This document shows positions 8,047 to 16,990 of a stretch of 37,010 nt of DNA, one piece after another; position 1 is the first letter of the stretch, and every line of letters begins with the position of its first letter. The DNA is taken from NCBI GenBank assembly GCA_945860405.1, contig CAMARC010000007.1, positions 1-37,010 on the forward strand. Direction: 5' to 3'. This stretch comes from Candidatus Kuenenia stuttgartensis. GTDB taxonomy: Bacteria > Planctomycetota > Planctomycetia > Pirellulales > UBA1268. The notes below the pieces were generated by a model that worked only from the letters and a program-made list of their open reading frames with translations, had not been told where the DNA came from and made no database searches. The translations under genes and the position numbers were made by a program.

Positions 8047-11000
8047 ATGTCTGATTCATCGCCGCCATCGGGCGCCGAGCCGGTGACGCGTGAAGCCCTC
8101 GAGGCGATGGTCGCCCGGGCTACCGCCTGTCTGCCGCAGCAGGGGCCGATCGGCGTGTTCGTGGCGCAGAATCCGCTCCAGGCGCTCGAGTCGATTCGAT
8201 TCGACGAAGCGGCGGTGGTCGCCTCGCGGCTCCTCGAGGCCGAGCCTTATCTCTCCGAGGAGCGTTACCGGGCAGAGCTCAGCAACGGCCGGATCACGAC
8301 GGCCGATATCGATGCCGTCCTCGACGACGAGCACTCCGATGTCGCCTCCCACACCCTCTGCCGGGGGCGGCTGACGCTCCGCCAGCTTCACCGGATGCTC
8401 CTCCTCCATTCGATCGTCCGCGAGACCGACGCCGGGGCCCGCTGGGCGCTCACCGAGACCGGGGCGATCGAGACCCTCCGCAGCGATCTCGATCCGCAGG
8501 TGCGCTGGAAGATCCTCACCGAGTCGCTCGGGGAGGAATCGACGCCGGGACGCGAGCCGCGGCTGTTCCTGGCGGCCGACGAACAGGCCCGCGCGGCGGT
8601 GGTCGCGCAGATGGCTCCGCTGGGGCAGCTCGACGACGAGCGCGAAGTGTCGGCCGATCTCTGGCACGCCTGCCTGGAATCGCTGTCGATGACGCGCCCG
8701 GCGATGACGCCCGTCCGCCCGCCGGTGCGCTTCCGCGATCTGATCGTCGCCCTCGATCCGACGCTCGACACCGACGCCCTCGTCGATCCCATCCTCATCC
8801 GCTGGTGCGGCGCCTTCCTCGATCAGGGGGTCGCTGCTTGGCCGATGCCGGGGCGCGAGCGGGGGCTGCTTCAGGCCGTGGTCGGCTTGTCGGGCCCCGG
8901 GGCCTGGGGGGCCGATCCGTGGGGGGTGCCGCTCGGTGCGGCGCTCGTGGCCGCTGGCGGTCGAGACTCTCTCGACGTCATCCGCGCTGAGCTGTGGCGC
9001 CTCGGGATCCCGCCGAATCGCTGGGAAGACTTTCTTACCCGCGCGCTGTTGGCCCTGCGCGGCTGGGCCGGAATGCTGCGGAGCCTCGAGGAGCGGCCCG
9101 ACCGGGCGCCGGTCGTCGAGGTGCCCGCTCGGGTCGTCGACTTCTTGGCGCTGCGGCTGATCTGCGACCGCGTTGCCACGTCGTGGGCCGCCGGGCAGCT
9201 CGGCGTCCCCCTCGCCGCAGATGGGGATCCGAGGCAGGGGTTCGCGGCCTGGTGGGTCGAGCTCCAGGATCGGTATCCGTGGTTGCAGGGCCAGGGGACG
9301 CTTGCCCGCTCGCTCCTCCTCCATCAGGTCGCCCAGCTCCTCGGGATGACGCCCGCCGACATCCGCGAGCTTTCCGAGAACGAGCTTCTCGAGCTCGAGG
9401 GGGAGATTCGCAACTTCGGCCCGCTCACCAGGCGCCGCCTTCTCCATGCCGCCTACGAGCGGCGCTACCGCACCGAGCTGCTCGATGCCCTCGAGCTCCA
9501 TGCGCTCTCGACGGGCTGGCCGCCGCCGGAGCGCCCCTGGCTCCAGGCGGTGTTCTGCATGGACGAGCGTTGCGAGTCGTTCCGCCGTCATCTCGAGGAA
9601 CTCGGGCCCGATGTCGAGACCTTCGGCACAGCGGGGTTCTTCGCGGTGCCGATGTCGTTTCGAGGGATCGACGACTGGCATGCCTCGCCGCTGTGTCCGA
9701 TCGTCGTCCGCCCCGGTCACACCGTCGAGGAGGTGCCCGACGACGGAGCCCGCCGCCTCCATCACCGCCACCGGGAAGTGGCCCGCCGCCTCGGCCAGGT
9801 GAAGGAGGGAATCTCCTCCGGGAGCCGGACGCTCGTCGGCGGGAGTCTCGTGGCGATGGTGGCCGGGGCGCTGGCGGCCGTGCCGCTGGTGGCGCGGGTC
9901 GTGTCGCCGCTGTCCTCCGACCGGATCTGGCGTTGGGCCAAGGGGTTCGCCCGTCCCCCCGTCCCCACCCGTCTTCTTCTCGAGCGGACCGACGACACGC
10001 CGCTCGCCGACGGCACGCTGGCCGGTTTCAACGTCACGGAGATGGCCGGCTGCGTGCGGCGCGTCCTCGAAGACATCGGGCTGCGGAATGGCTTCTCTCG
10101 CCTCGTCGTCATCCTCGGCCACGGCTCCTCGTCGCTCAACAATCCCCACGAGAGCGCCTATCATTGCGGCGCCTGCGGCGGCGGGCCCGGCGGCCCCAAT
10201 GCCCGGGCCTTCGCGTTGATGGCCAACGACCCACGCGTCCGTGCGCTTCTTGCCGACGGCGGGCTGTCGATCCCCGACGATGCGGTGTTTCTCGGCGGCA
10301 TGCTCGACACCTGTGCCAACACCGTCACCTGGTATGACACCGCCCGCGTGCCGGCGAGCCACGCCGACGATCTCGCCCGCCTTCACCGGGCCTGCGAGCA
10401 CGCCTGCGGCGCTGATGCCCAGGAACGCTGCCGGCGCTTCGACTCCGCGCCGACAGGCCCCACGCCCGCTATCGCCCGGGCCCATGTCGAGGGGCGCGCC
10501 GTCGACTTGGCCCAGGTGCGGCCGGAGCTCGGGCATGCCACGAACGCCGTCTGCATCGTCGGCAGGCGAGAGCGCACCCGCGGGCTCTATCTCGACCGCC
10601 GCGCGTTCCTCGTCTCCTACGATCCCGATGCCGATCCCTCGGGCGAGATCCTCACCCGGACGCTCGCCGCTGTCGGCCCGGTCGCCTCTGGCATCAACCT
10701 CGCCTACTACTTCTCCGCCGTCGACCGCCTTCGCTTCGGCTGCAACACGAAGCTCCCCCACAACCTCGTCGGCCTCGTTGGCGTCATGGATGGCCACGCC
10801 AGCGACCTCCGCACCGGTCTCCCCTGGCAGACGGTGGAGATTCACGAGCCGATGCGGCTCCTGCTGGTCATCGATGCCCCGGCCGAGCGGATCCTCGCCG
10901 CCGCCGATCGGCTCCCGGGGGTGAAGCACTTGTTTGTCAACGGCTGGGTGCAACTGGCGGTGTGGAAGGAGGACGGCACGCTCGCTGTCTTCGACGGCAC

Positions 11001-11184
11001 GACCTTCCGCCACCACACAAGGGAGAACTCCCGGCTGCCGATCGTCGATCGCTCGATTACCTGGTTCCGAGGGAAGCACGGTCATCTCCCGCCAGCGCAG
11101 GTGTTGGCGGCCGCAACGCCGGCCCGCCGGCGACAGCCATCGGGCCCCCGTCCGGCCGCGGTCGGCGAAGGCCCGGCGGGGTGA
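8047..11184 (+). CDS. dabA: DabA-type inorganic carbon uptake protein (DUF2309/UPF0753)
   Basis: This is a 1045-residue member of the DUF2309 family. In Halothiobacillus the family member DabA is a carbonic-anhydrase-like subunit that, with the proton-channel subunit DabB, traps CO2 as bicarbonate. The four zinc-site residues are all present: C504 and D506 in CMDER, H692 in ILGHGSSS and C707 in YHCGACGGG. The 15-residue spacing from His to Cys matches the known protein. A further Cys (C710) follows. The start has AAGGA six bases upstream. The neighbours are a peptidase and a propeller protein, and no NuoL-like DabB gene is present. It therefore needs a partner elsewhere or acts differently. 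It could alternatively be annotated only as DUF2309. Confidence 0.88.
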   Translation: MSDSSPPSGAEPVTREALEAMVARATACLPQQGPIGVFVAQNPLQALESIRFDEAAVVASRLLEAEPYLSEERYRAELSNGRITTADIDAVLDDEHSDVASHTLCRGRLTLRQLHRMLLLHSIVRETDAGARWALTETGAIETLRSDLDPQVRWKILTESLGEESTPGREPRLFLAADEQARAAVVAQMAPLGQLDDEREVSADLWHACLESLSMTRPAMTPVRPPVRFRDLIVALDPTLDTDALVDPILIRWCGAFLDQGVAAWPMPGRERGLLQAVVGLSGPGAWGADPWGVPLGAALVAAGGRDSLDVIRAELWRLGIPPNRWEDFLTRALLALRGWAGMLRSLEERPDRAPVVEVPARVVDFLALRLICDRVATSWAAGQLGVPLAADGDPRQGFAAWWVELQDRYPWLQGQGTLARSLLLHQVAQLLGMTPADIRELSENELLELEGEIRNFGPLTRRRLLHAAYERRYRTELLDALELHALSTGWPPPERPWLQAVFCMDERCESFRRHLEELGPDVETFGTAGFFAVPMSFRGIDDWHASPLCPIVVRPGHTVEEVPDDGARRLHHRHREVARRLGQVKEGISSGSRTLVGGSLVAMVAGALAAVPLVARVVSPLSSDRIWRWAKGFARPPVPTRLLLERTDDTPLADGTLAGFNVTEMAGCVRRVLEDIGLRNGFSRLVVILGHGSSSLNNPHESAYHCGACGGGPGGPNARAFALMANDPRVRALLADGGLSIPDDAVFLGGMLDTCANTVTWYDTARVPASHADDLARLHRACEHACGADAQERCRRFDSAPTGPTPAIARAHVEGRAVDLAQVRPELGHATNAVCIVGRRERTRGLYLDRRAFLVSYDPDADPSGEILTRTLAAVGPVASGINLAYYFSAVDRLRFGCNTKLPHNLVGLVGVMDGHASDLRTGLPWQTVEIHEPMRLLLVIDAPAERILAAADRLPGVKHLFVNGWVQLAVWKEDGTLAVFDGTTFRHHTRENSRLPIVDRSITWFRGKHGHLPPAQVLAAATPARRRQPSGPRPAAVGEGPAG

Positions 11185-11223
11185 GGAGCGGGCCTAAGGA
11201 GCGGGTCTTAGGAGCGGTGGTAT
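11185..11223 (+). repeat. Three tandem 13-base units (GGAGCGG...)
   Basis: Immediately after the dabA stop, three 13-base units occur head to tail: GGAGCGGGCCTAA, GGAGCGGGTCTTA and GGAGCGGTGGTAT. The first seven bases are the same in all three. They sit in the 96-base gap before the propeller gene. The function is unknown, and they may be simple slippage products. Confidence 0.6.
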
Positions 11224-11280
11224 GCTCGGGAAAAGTCGGCGGAGCAAGTCAGCTCTGCCAGACCCTCCGGAGCCCTTGCT

Positions 11281-12570
11281 GTGACCATTTCCCGCATCCA
11301 GTCCGGGCGCTTGTCGCTCTCCCGCTGCTTTGGCCCGGCGCTCTGCCTGGTTGCGATCTCGATTCGGGCAGCGGCCCTCGCCGCCGCCCCGCCGACCGCG
11401 GACGATTGGCCCTGCTGGCGCGGGCCGACCCACGACGGCCAGGCAAGTGCCGGGCAGGTCGTTCCACATTCCTGGGGCGACGCCGAGCATGTCCTTTGGA
11501 CGGTCGATGTTCCGGGCCGTGGCAATGGCTCGCCGACGGTCGTGGGGAGCCGGGTGTATCTCGCCACCTGCGACGAGGCGACCGGGAGCCAGTCAGTGCT
11601 CGCCTACGACCGCGTCACCGGCAAGCCGCTCTGGCAGCGGCAGGTTCACGTCGCAGGGGCGATGCGAAAAAATGAGAAATCGACCGGCGCCTCGGCAACC
11701 GTTTCCGCCGACGGTGGCCGGCTCTTCATCACCTTCCCCAACTCCGACGCCGTCTTCTGCACCGCCATCGATCTCGACGGCCAGGTCCTCTGGCAGACGC
11801 GCGTCTGCGATTACGCGATCCACCAGGGCTACGGCGCCTCGCCGCTGGTCCATGACGGCCGCGTGTTCGTGATCGCCGACCACAAAAACCGGGGCCGCGT
11901 CGCGGCCCTCGATCCGGCCACCGGCAAGGTGCTGTGGGAGAAGGAGCGGCCGCCGGCCCCCAACTACTCCTCACCGATCGTCTGGAAGCTCTTCGGCCGC
12001 GATCAGCTCATCCTCACCGGCTGCGACAAGGTGGCAGCGCTCGATCCGGCCACTGGCGAGACGCTCTGGGAGAAGGAGGGGGCGACGACCGAGTGCGTCA
12101 CGACCACCGTCACCGACGGCGAGCGCGTCTATTCCTCCGGGGGCTATCCGCGCAACCACATCGCCGCCTACCGGGCCGATGGCTCCGGAACGATTTCCTG
12201 GGAGAACGGCGAGCGCGTGTATGTTCCCTCGCTCCTCTATGCCCACGGCCACCTCTACGCGATCCTCGATGCCGGGATCGCCGCTTGTTTCGATGCGGCG
12301 ACCGGCGAGGAGAAGTGGAAGCAGCGGCTCGGCGGTAACTTCAGCGCCTCGCCGGTGATGCTTGGCGACACGGTCTTCGCCACGAGCGAGACCGGCCAGA
12401 CGCACGTCTTCCGGGCGACGCCGGAGAAGTTCGAGGAACTGGCCGTCAACCGGCTCGGTGACGAGACGTTTGCATCCCCGGCGATCTGTGGCGGTAGGCT
12501 CTATTTCCGCGTCGCCGTCACCAGCGGCGACAAGCGACAGGAGAAGCTCGTCTGCATCGGCAATCGATGA
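11281..12570 (+). CDS. Secreted PQQ-like beta-propeller repeat protein
   Basis: This is a 429-residue exported protein of the PQQ-binding-like propeller group, common in planctomycetes. It starts with GTG, preceded by GGAG at 11269-11272. The N-terminus has a signal peptide (about residues 1-35). The mature part begins with the typical DWPCWRGPTHDG segment. Repeated blades carry the ALDPATGKVLWEKE / ALDPATGETLWEKE pattern, plus variants at roughly 40-55-residue spacing. Such proteins often act as scaffolds or assembly factors; true PQQ-enzyme catalytic residues are not obvious. Its TGA overlaps an in-frame ATG that could extend hypF upstream, so the two genes may be cotranscribed. No functional link with hydrogenase maturation is shown by the sequence. 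Confidence 0.85.
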   Translation: MTISRIQSGRLSLSRCFGPALCLVAISIRAAALAAAPPTADDWPCWRGPTHDGQASAGQVVPHSWGDAEHVLWTVDVPGRGNGSPTVVGSRVYLATCDEATGSQSVLAYDRVTGKPLWQRQVHVAGAMRKNEKSTGASATVSADGGRLFITFPNSDAVFCTAIDLDGQVLWQTRVCDYAIHQGYGASPLVHDGRVFVIADHKNRGRVAALDPATGKVLWEKERPPAPNYSSPIVWKLFGRDQLILTGCDKVAALDPATGETLWEKEGATTECVTTTVTDGERVYSSGGYPRNHIAAYRADGSGTISWENGERVYVPSLLYAHGHLYAILDAGIAACFDAATGEEKWKQRLGGNFSASPVMLGDTVFATSETGQTHVFRATPEKFEELAVNRLGDETFASPAICGGRLYFRVAVTSGDKRQEKLVCIGNR

Positions 12571-12629
12571 GTGGGCGGGCAGGAGCCCGGCGTGAATCGG
12601 TCACCAAGGAGCCCAGGAGGAGCGGAGCG

Positions 12630-15095
12630 ATGGCAGCCGATGACCATCCGCCGTCCTCCAGCGGGCTTCGCCATTGCCGCCGGATCGTTGTCACGGGGGT
12701 CGTCCAGGGGGTTGGCTTTCGCCCCTGGATCTGGCGGCTGGCCACGGGCCTCGGCCTCGATGGCTGGGTGGAGAACGACTCGTCCGGAGTGACGATTCAA
12801 GTCGAAGGGGACGAGGCCGCCGTCGCCGCCTTCGAGCGGGCCTTGCGTGGCTCTCCCCCACCACGGGCGCGGATCGAGCGGATCGACGTTGTGGCGCTCC
12901 CCCCCCGCGGAGCCTTCACCGCGACCGATGCCGGCCCGAGATCGGCCGCGGGCTTCACGATCCTCGACAGCCACCGGCAGGCCGGGGGGGCGACGTTGCT
13001 CCCAGCCGACATCGCCCCCTGCGCGGCCTGTCTGGCGGAGGTCGGCGATCCCTCGAACCGTCGCCATCGTCATCCGTTTGCCAACTGTACCGACTGCGGC
13101 CCGCGCTTTACCGTGATCCGTGCGCTCCCCTACGACCGGGCGACGACGACGCTCGCCTCCTTTCCCCTCTGCCTTGACTGCGCCCGTGACTATGCCGATC
13201 CGGCCGACCGCCGCTTTCATGCCCAGCCGATCGGCTGCCCGGCCTGCGGGCCGGTGGTCTGGTTTGACGCCGGCCCGGAGGCTGGAGCGGGGAGGCCCGC
13301 GTCGGCTCGTGGCAGCAGCGACGACGCGATCCGCGCCGCCCGTGCCTCCCTCCGCTCTGGCTCGATCCTTGCCGTGAAGGGGGTGGGGGGATTCCATCTC
13401 GTCTGTGATGCCACGAATCCCGCCGCGGTCGCCCGGCTGCGATCTCGGAAACACCGCCCCTCGAAGCCGCTGGCTGTGATCGTTGCCTCAGCCGAAGATT
13501 GCATGGCGTTTGCGATCCTCTCGGCGACCGAGCGCCGGCTCCTCGAGAGCCCCGAGCGGCCGATCGTGCTCCTCGCCAAGCGTGGGGATGGGGCGGCGCT
13601 CGCGGCAGGCGTTCCGCTTGCCGAAGCCGTGGCCCCGGGGATCGGCCATGTCGGCGTCATGCTCCCCGCCTTCCCGCTCCATGCCCTCCTCCTTGATGCC
13701 GCCGACGGCCGGCCGATGCCGGCGCTTGTAATGACCTCCGGCAACGTCGCAGGCGCCCCGATCGAACATGACAATGCCGCCGCCATCGCTCACCTCGGGC
13801 CGATCGTCGACGGCTTTCTCCTTCACGACCGCCCCATTTATGTTCCCTGTGACGACTCCGTCGTCCGCCTCGCTGCCGGCCACCTCCTCCCCCTCCGCCG
13901 CTCGCGCGGCTACGCGCCGCTGCCTGTTCCCCTGGCCGACGATGGTCCCGATCTCCTCGCCATCGGTGGCGAGCTCAAGGCGACGCTCTGTGTCGCCCGC
14001 GGTCGCCACGCCTGGATGAGCCAGCATGTCGGCGACGTCACGAGCCCCGCGGCGCTCTCCACCCTCGAGCGCACCGCCCGCCATCTCCTCGCCCTGTTTG
14101 CCGTCCGCCCCGCGGCGATCGCCGCCGACCTCCATCCCGGCTATCTCTCCACGGCGCTTGCCCGGAAGCTTGCCATCAAGCTCGGCGTTCCCCTCCTTCA
14201 GATCCAACACCACCAGGCCCACGCCGCGGCCCTCCTTGCCGATCGCCACGCCACCCACCGCGAGCCGCTCGCCGGCCCCACGCTCATCGCCGCCTTCGAC
14301 GGCACCGGCTTTTGTGCCGACGGCTCGATCGCCGGCTCGGAGTTTTTTCAGTGGGCCGGCGGCGATGCCGGCGGGGGCGCGGTCTCGGACCTGAGGCCCT
14401 GCGCCCGGCTCGCCCCCTTTCTCCTCCCCGGTGGGGAAGCGTGCATCCGTCATCCGTGGCGGACGGCGCTTGCGCTCCTTCACGAGGCCGGGATCCCCTG
14501 GGATGCGTCGCTTGCGCCCGTGCAGGCCGCCGGCCCGGCCACGCCGATCCTCCGCCGGCAACTCGACCGGCGCATCGCCACGGTGATCACAACGAGCATG
14601 GGCCGGCTCTTCGACGGGGTGGCTGCGCTCCTCGGCCTCAGGCAGTCGATCGATCATGAAGGGGAGGCGGCGATGGCGCTCGAGGGGCTCGGGCTCGATC
14701 CGCTCGCCCAGCCCCGCGTTCATCCGTTCACGATTCAACCGTTGGCGGGGGGCACGTTCCGCATCGGCTGGGATGCGCTCCTTCGCGGGATCGTTGCCGA
14801 CCTGCGTGCCGGCGTCCCGCCGCGCGATCTGGCTGCCGGGTTCCACCGGGCCGTCGCGGAGATGATTGTCGCGGTGGCAGGGGCCGTGGGAGATTCAGCG
14901 GAGGGTGAGCGGCCGCTCGCTGTCGGCCTCACCGGCGGCGTGTTTCAAAACGCGCTCCTTGTCGAGGAGACGTTTGCGTGCCTTACGGCTGCCGGCTACG
15001 AGCCGTTTGGCCACCGGATCGTGCCGCCCAATGACGGCGGGATCGCGCTGGGGCAGACCCTCCTCGGCCGAGCGGCGTTCGCCCGACATCGGTAG
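12630..15095 (+). CDS. hypF: Carbamoyltransferase HypF (hydrogenase cyanide-ligand synthesis)
   Basis: HypF uses carbamoyl phosphate and ATP to carbamoylate the C-terminal Cys of HypE, the first step in making the CN ligands of [NiFe]-hydrogenase. All domains are present in order: an acylphosphatase domain with VQGVGFRPW (R31), two zinc-finger-like Cys clusters (CAAC...CTDC and CLDC...CPAC), a YrdC-like domain ending in the PLRRSRGYAPLP region, and a Kae1-like carbamoyltransferase domain with HHQAHAAAL and AFDGTGFCADG. I chose the ATG at 12630 because AGGAGG (12615-12620) lies nine bases upstream. An ATG at 12567 overlapping the preceding stop would add 21 residues. At 821 residues it is somewhat longer than most family members. 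It is separated from the other hyp genes by about 2 kb. Confidence 0.95.
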   Translation: MAADDHPPSSSGLRHCRRIVVTGVVQGVGFRPWIWRLATGLGLDGWVENDSSGVTIQVEGDEAAVAAFERALRGSPPPRARIERIDVVALPPRGAFTATDAGPRSAAGFTILDSHRQAGGATLLPADIAPCAACLAEVGDPSNRRHRHPFANCTDCGPRFTVIRALPYDRATTTLASFPLCLDCARDYADPADRRFHAQPIGCPACGPVVWFDAGPEAGAGRPASARGSSDDAIRAARASLRSGSILAVKGVGGFHLVCDATNPAAVARLRSRKHRPSKPLAVIVASAEDCMAFAILSATERRLLESPERPIVLLAKRGDGAALAAGVPLAEAVAPGIGHVGVMLPAFPLHALLLDAADGRPMPALVMTSGNVAGAPIEHDNAAAIAHLGPIVDGFLLHDRPIYVPCDDSVVRLAAGHLLPLRRSRGYAPLPVPLADDGPDLLAIGGELKATLCVARGRHAWMSQHVGDVTSPAALSTLERTARHLLALFAVRPAAIAADLHPGYLSTALARKLAIKLGVPLLQIQHHQAHAAALLADRHATHREPLAGPTLIAAFDGTGFCADGSIAGSEFFQWAGGDAGGGAVSDLRPCARLAPFLLPGGEACIRHPWRTALALLHEAGIPWDASLAPVQAAGPATPILRRQLDRRIATVITTSMGRLFDGVAALLGLRQSIDHEGEAAMALEGLGLDPLAQPRVHPFTIQPLAGGTFRIGWDALLRGIVADLRAGVPPRDLAAGFHRAVAEMIVAVAGAVGDSAEGERPLAVGLTGGVFQNALLVEETFACLTAAGYEPFGHRIVPPNDGGIALGQTLLGRAAFARHR

Positions 15096-15108
15096 GGCGC
15101 TGGCAGAG

Positions 15109-15129
15109 GGCGGTCCGAGCCCGACCGCC
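15109..15129. terminator. Possible bidirectional terminator hairpin
   Basis: GGCGGT (15109-15114) and ACCGCC (15124-15129) form a perfect six-base-pair stem with a nine-base loop. It lies between the convergent ends of hypF and the NHL-type gene and touches the latter's stop codon. There is no U-tract on either side. Confidence 0.35.
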
Positions 15130-16163
15130 TACTCGACACGGACGAGCTTCATGATCCGCCCCGAAACGTTCCAATCCTGGATGTAGAGATTGCCGGCCGC
15201 ATCCCAGGCCGAGCCGTGGGTGCCGTTGAAGATCCCTTCGATCCACTTTTCCTGGGGCACATTGTGATTGGTGCGCGTCTCGCCGTCGGGGTTGTGGCCA
15301 AGAACGGCCATGATCGTGTTGCTCTTGTCGAGGACCACGAGCCGGCCGTTGAGGTCGGGGATGGCGACAAAGTCCCCCTGAACGATCGCCGAGGTGGGCA
15401 TCCCCAAGCCGGTGACGACTTCCTCGAGGAAGTTGCCATCGAAGTCGTAGTGGACAAGCCGCCCCTTCGGCTGGTGGTTGCGGTCGCAGACGAGGAGCCG
15501 CGGGGGATCGTAGCGCGGGTCGAGCGTCATCCCGTGGGCGGTGTTGAACTCCTTCATCCCGTTGCCGGCGACGCCGAAGTGCTTCAGATACTTGCCGGCC
15601 TTATCGAACTTGAAAACGTGGTTGGAGGCGTAGCCGTCGGCGAGGAAGATGTCGCCATTGGGGGCGACGGTGATCGCCGTCGGCGCCCACTTGTCGAGAT
15701 TGAGCCCCGATTCCTTGGGGATGCCGAGCTTGAGAACGACGTCGCCGGAGACGGGGTGAATCTTGATCCCTTCGCCGGCGACATTGCGGGCGCCGTAGAG
15801 GTATTCGCCTTCTCCTTCCGCGTAGATCTTCAGGTCGTGGATGTTGGAGTAGGCGTCGCCGAGAAAGCGGCGGACGACCTTCCCGTCGGGGGAGAAGCCA
15901 AAGATCCCCAGGGAAGAGCTCGTCCAGATCGTGCCATCCTTGCCGACGGCGACGCCGCCGTGGGTCGAGCCGATCTGCGACTTGCCATCCTCGCCGAGGC
16001 CCCAGCCGGGGACGGTGTCGAAGGTCATCTTCCCGCATCCCATCCGCACCGGCTTCTGAGCCGCGGCGGGCTCAGCCGCAACCGCGCCTTGCGGCGCCGC
16101 GACGACGAGGGGGAAGGCCACGAGGGCGACGAGGGTGGCAACGAGGCGGTGGCGGATCGACAT
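15129..16163 (-). CDS. Secreted NHL/six-bladed beta-propeller protein
   Basis: This is a 344-residue exported propeller protein. The second of two nearby ATGs (16163) is preferred because AGGGGA sits six bases upstream of it, whereas the first overlaps that site. Residues 1-30 form a signal peptide ending near AVAAEP. The body has blade-like repeats typical of NHL or peptidylglycine-lyase-like propellers: THGGVAVGKDGTIW, TAITVAPNGDIFLADGY, FNTAHGMTLDPRYDPPRLLV and GSAWDAAGNLYIQDWN. The closest described fold group is the peptidyl-hydroxyglycine alpha-amidating lyase-like/SMP-30 type, but I cannot confirm catalytic residues. It lies convergent to hypF and upstream of nothing co-directional, so its place inside the hydrogenase maturation region may be coincidental. 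Confidence 0.78.
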   Translation of the reverse strand: MSIRHRLVATLVALVAFPLVVAAPQGAVAAEPAAAQKPVRMGCGKMTFDTVPGWGLGEDGKSQIGSTHGGVAVGKDGTIWTSSSLGIFGFSPDGKVVRRFLGDAYSNIHDLKIYAEGEGEYLYGARNVAGEGIKIHPVSGDVVLKLGIPKESGLNLDKWAPTAITVAPNGDIFLADGYASNHVFKFDKAGKYLKHFGVAGNGMKEFNTAHGMTLDPRYDPPRLLVCDRNHQPKGRLVHYDFDGNFLEEVVTGLGMPTSAIVQGDFVAIPDLNGRLVVLDKSNTIMAVLGHNPDGETRTNHNVPQEKWIEGIFNGTHGSAWDAAGNLYIQDWNVSGRIMKLVRVE

Positions 16164-16237
16164 GGACATTCCCCTTTCGTGTGCTGAAGACCGGCGGAAA
16201 GTATCGGTCCTGCCGGGGCCGCTGGCAACCTCTCTCT

Positions 16238-16257
16238 GCCGGCCCTGCCGGGCCGGC
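16238..16257 (-). terminator. Strong GC hairpin between vapC and the NHL gene
   Basis: GCCGGCCC and GGGCCGGC form a perfect eight-base-pair stem with a TGCC loop. It lies about 80 bases beyond the vapC stop and about 75 bases before the next gene on the same strand, so it is placed as a terminator for the toxin-antitoxin operon. No U-tract follows. Confidence 0.4.
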
Positions 16258-16339
16258 GCTTGCTGGCCCTGAGAGAACGTCAGCTACGCGGCCTATGCGG
16301 GGAGGGAAAGCGTCCCCGCGCATGCAGCCGGAGGTTGAC

Positions 16340-16750
16340 TCACGCCCCGAAGGGGTTGAGGACGTTGACCTGAGCCTTGCGGAAATCGGTCACGTTGCGG
16401 GTGACGACTGTCAGGCCGTGAGCGAGTGCGCTTGCGGCGATCAGGCTGTCCTTGATCGGCATGGCCGTTCCGGCAGAACGCATCTCCGCAAGGAGTTTGG
16501 CCCAGCGGAGGCCGGTCTCGGCTGTCCAGTCGAGGCAGGTGATTCGGCCGACACCGCTTTCGAACCAGGCTTCCAGCCGCTTGCGCCGCCCGCTCGACGG
16601 GAGCAGATCGATCCCGAACCTCAACTCACCGAGGATGATCGGATCGATGGCGATCTCGCGTTCATGACGACGGAGCCAGTCGACGACCTTTGCATCAGGC
16701 CGTGGCCGCGTCGGTTCGCTGAGAACATTGGCATCAACGAGGTAGTTCAC
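16340..16750 (-). CDS. vapC: PIN-domain ribonuclease toxin VapC
   Basis: This is a 136-residue PIN-domain protein of the VapC/FitB group, an RNase toxin held inactive by its antitoxin. The four acidic active-site residues expected for the fold are visible: D6 (VDANVLSE), E42 (LGELRFG), D101 (IKDSLIAASA) and D122 (TRNVTDF). Length and order are normal, so the toxin should be intact. Its ATG lies six bases after the antitoxin stop, the usual operon layout. It sits between hypF and hypAB and may be a later insertion into that region. Composition looks like its surroundings. Confidence 0.93.
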   Translation of the reverse strand: MNYLVDANVLSEPTRPRPDAKVVDWLRRHEREIAIDPIILGELRFGIDLLPSSGRRKRLEAWFESGVGRITCLDWTAETGLRWAKLLAEMRSAGTAMPIKDSLIAASALAHGLTVVTRNVTDFRKAQVNVLNPFGA

Positions 16751-16756
16751 GGCGGC

Positions 16757-16987
16757 TCACAAGTCGTCGGTCGACTCTGAATCCACGCCCACGAAGAAGC
16801 CCTTCTCCGGGCAGGAAAGCAGCCAGTCCGCGAGCCCCTCATTCGGCGACGGTTCGCACCGCCGCAGTCGATACTCTCCGCGGTCGATCCGCTCGATCTC
16901 GAACTCCTGGCCAGGCCTGATGTCATCCTGGAGCCGAACGGCCGCCGGAAGAACGATCTGCCCCTTACTCGAAACGCGTGTGTGCAT
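16757..16987 (-). CDS. vapB: AbrB-fold antitoxin VapB
   Basis: This is a 76-residue antitoxin. The N-terminal 45 residues (TRVSSKGQIVLPAAVR...PGQEFEIERI) are a SpoVT/AbrB swapped-hairpin DNA-binding domain. The acidic C-terminal tail (...GVDSESTDDL) would wrap the VapC toxin. It directly precedes vapC. No Shine-Dalgarno sequence precedes the ATG. Instead a perfect inverted repeat starts four bases upstream, so the mRNA may be leaderless or nearly so and repression may block both transcription and translation. Confidence 0.9.
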   Translation of the reverse strand: MHTRVSSKGQIVLPAAVRLQDDIRPGQEFEIERIDRGEYRLRRCEPSPNEGLADWLLSCPEKGFFVGVDSESTDDL

Positions 16988-16990
16988 GGA

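Noticed and set aside
8056-11085. A 1009-codon open frame antisense to dabA
   Set aside because: High-GC codon bias on the plus strand keeps this frame free of stops. Its translation is Arg/Glu/Asp/His-rich with no recognisable domain, while the plus strand encodes a complete DUF2309 protein.
13488-14846. 452-codon minus-strand open frame inside hypF
   Set aside because: The sense strand carries all HypF domains; the antisense translation is repetitive Arg/Gly/Glu text.
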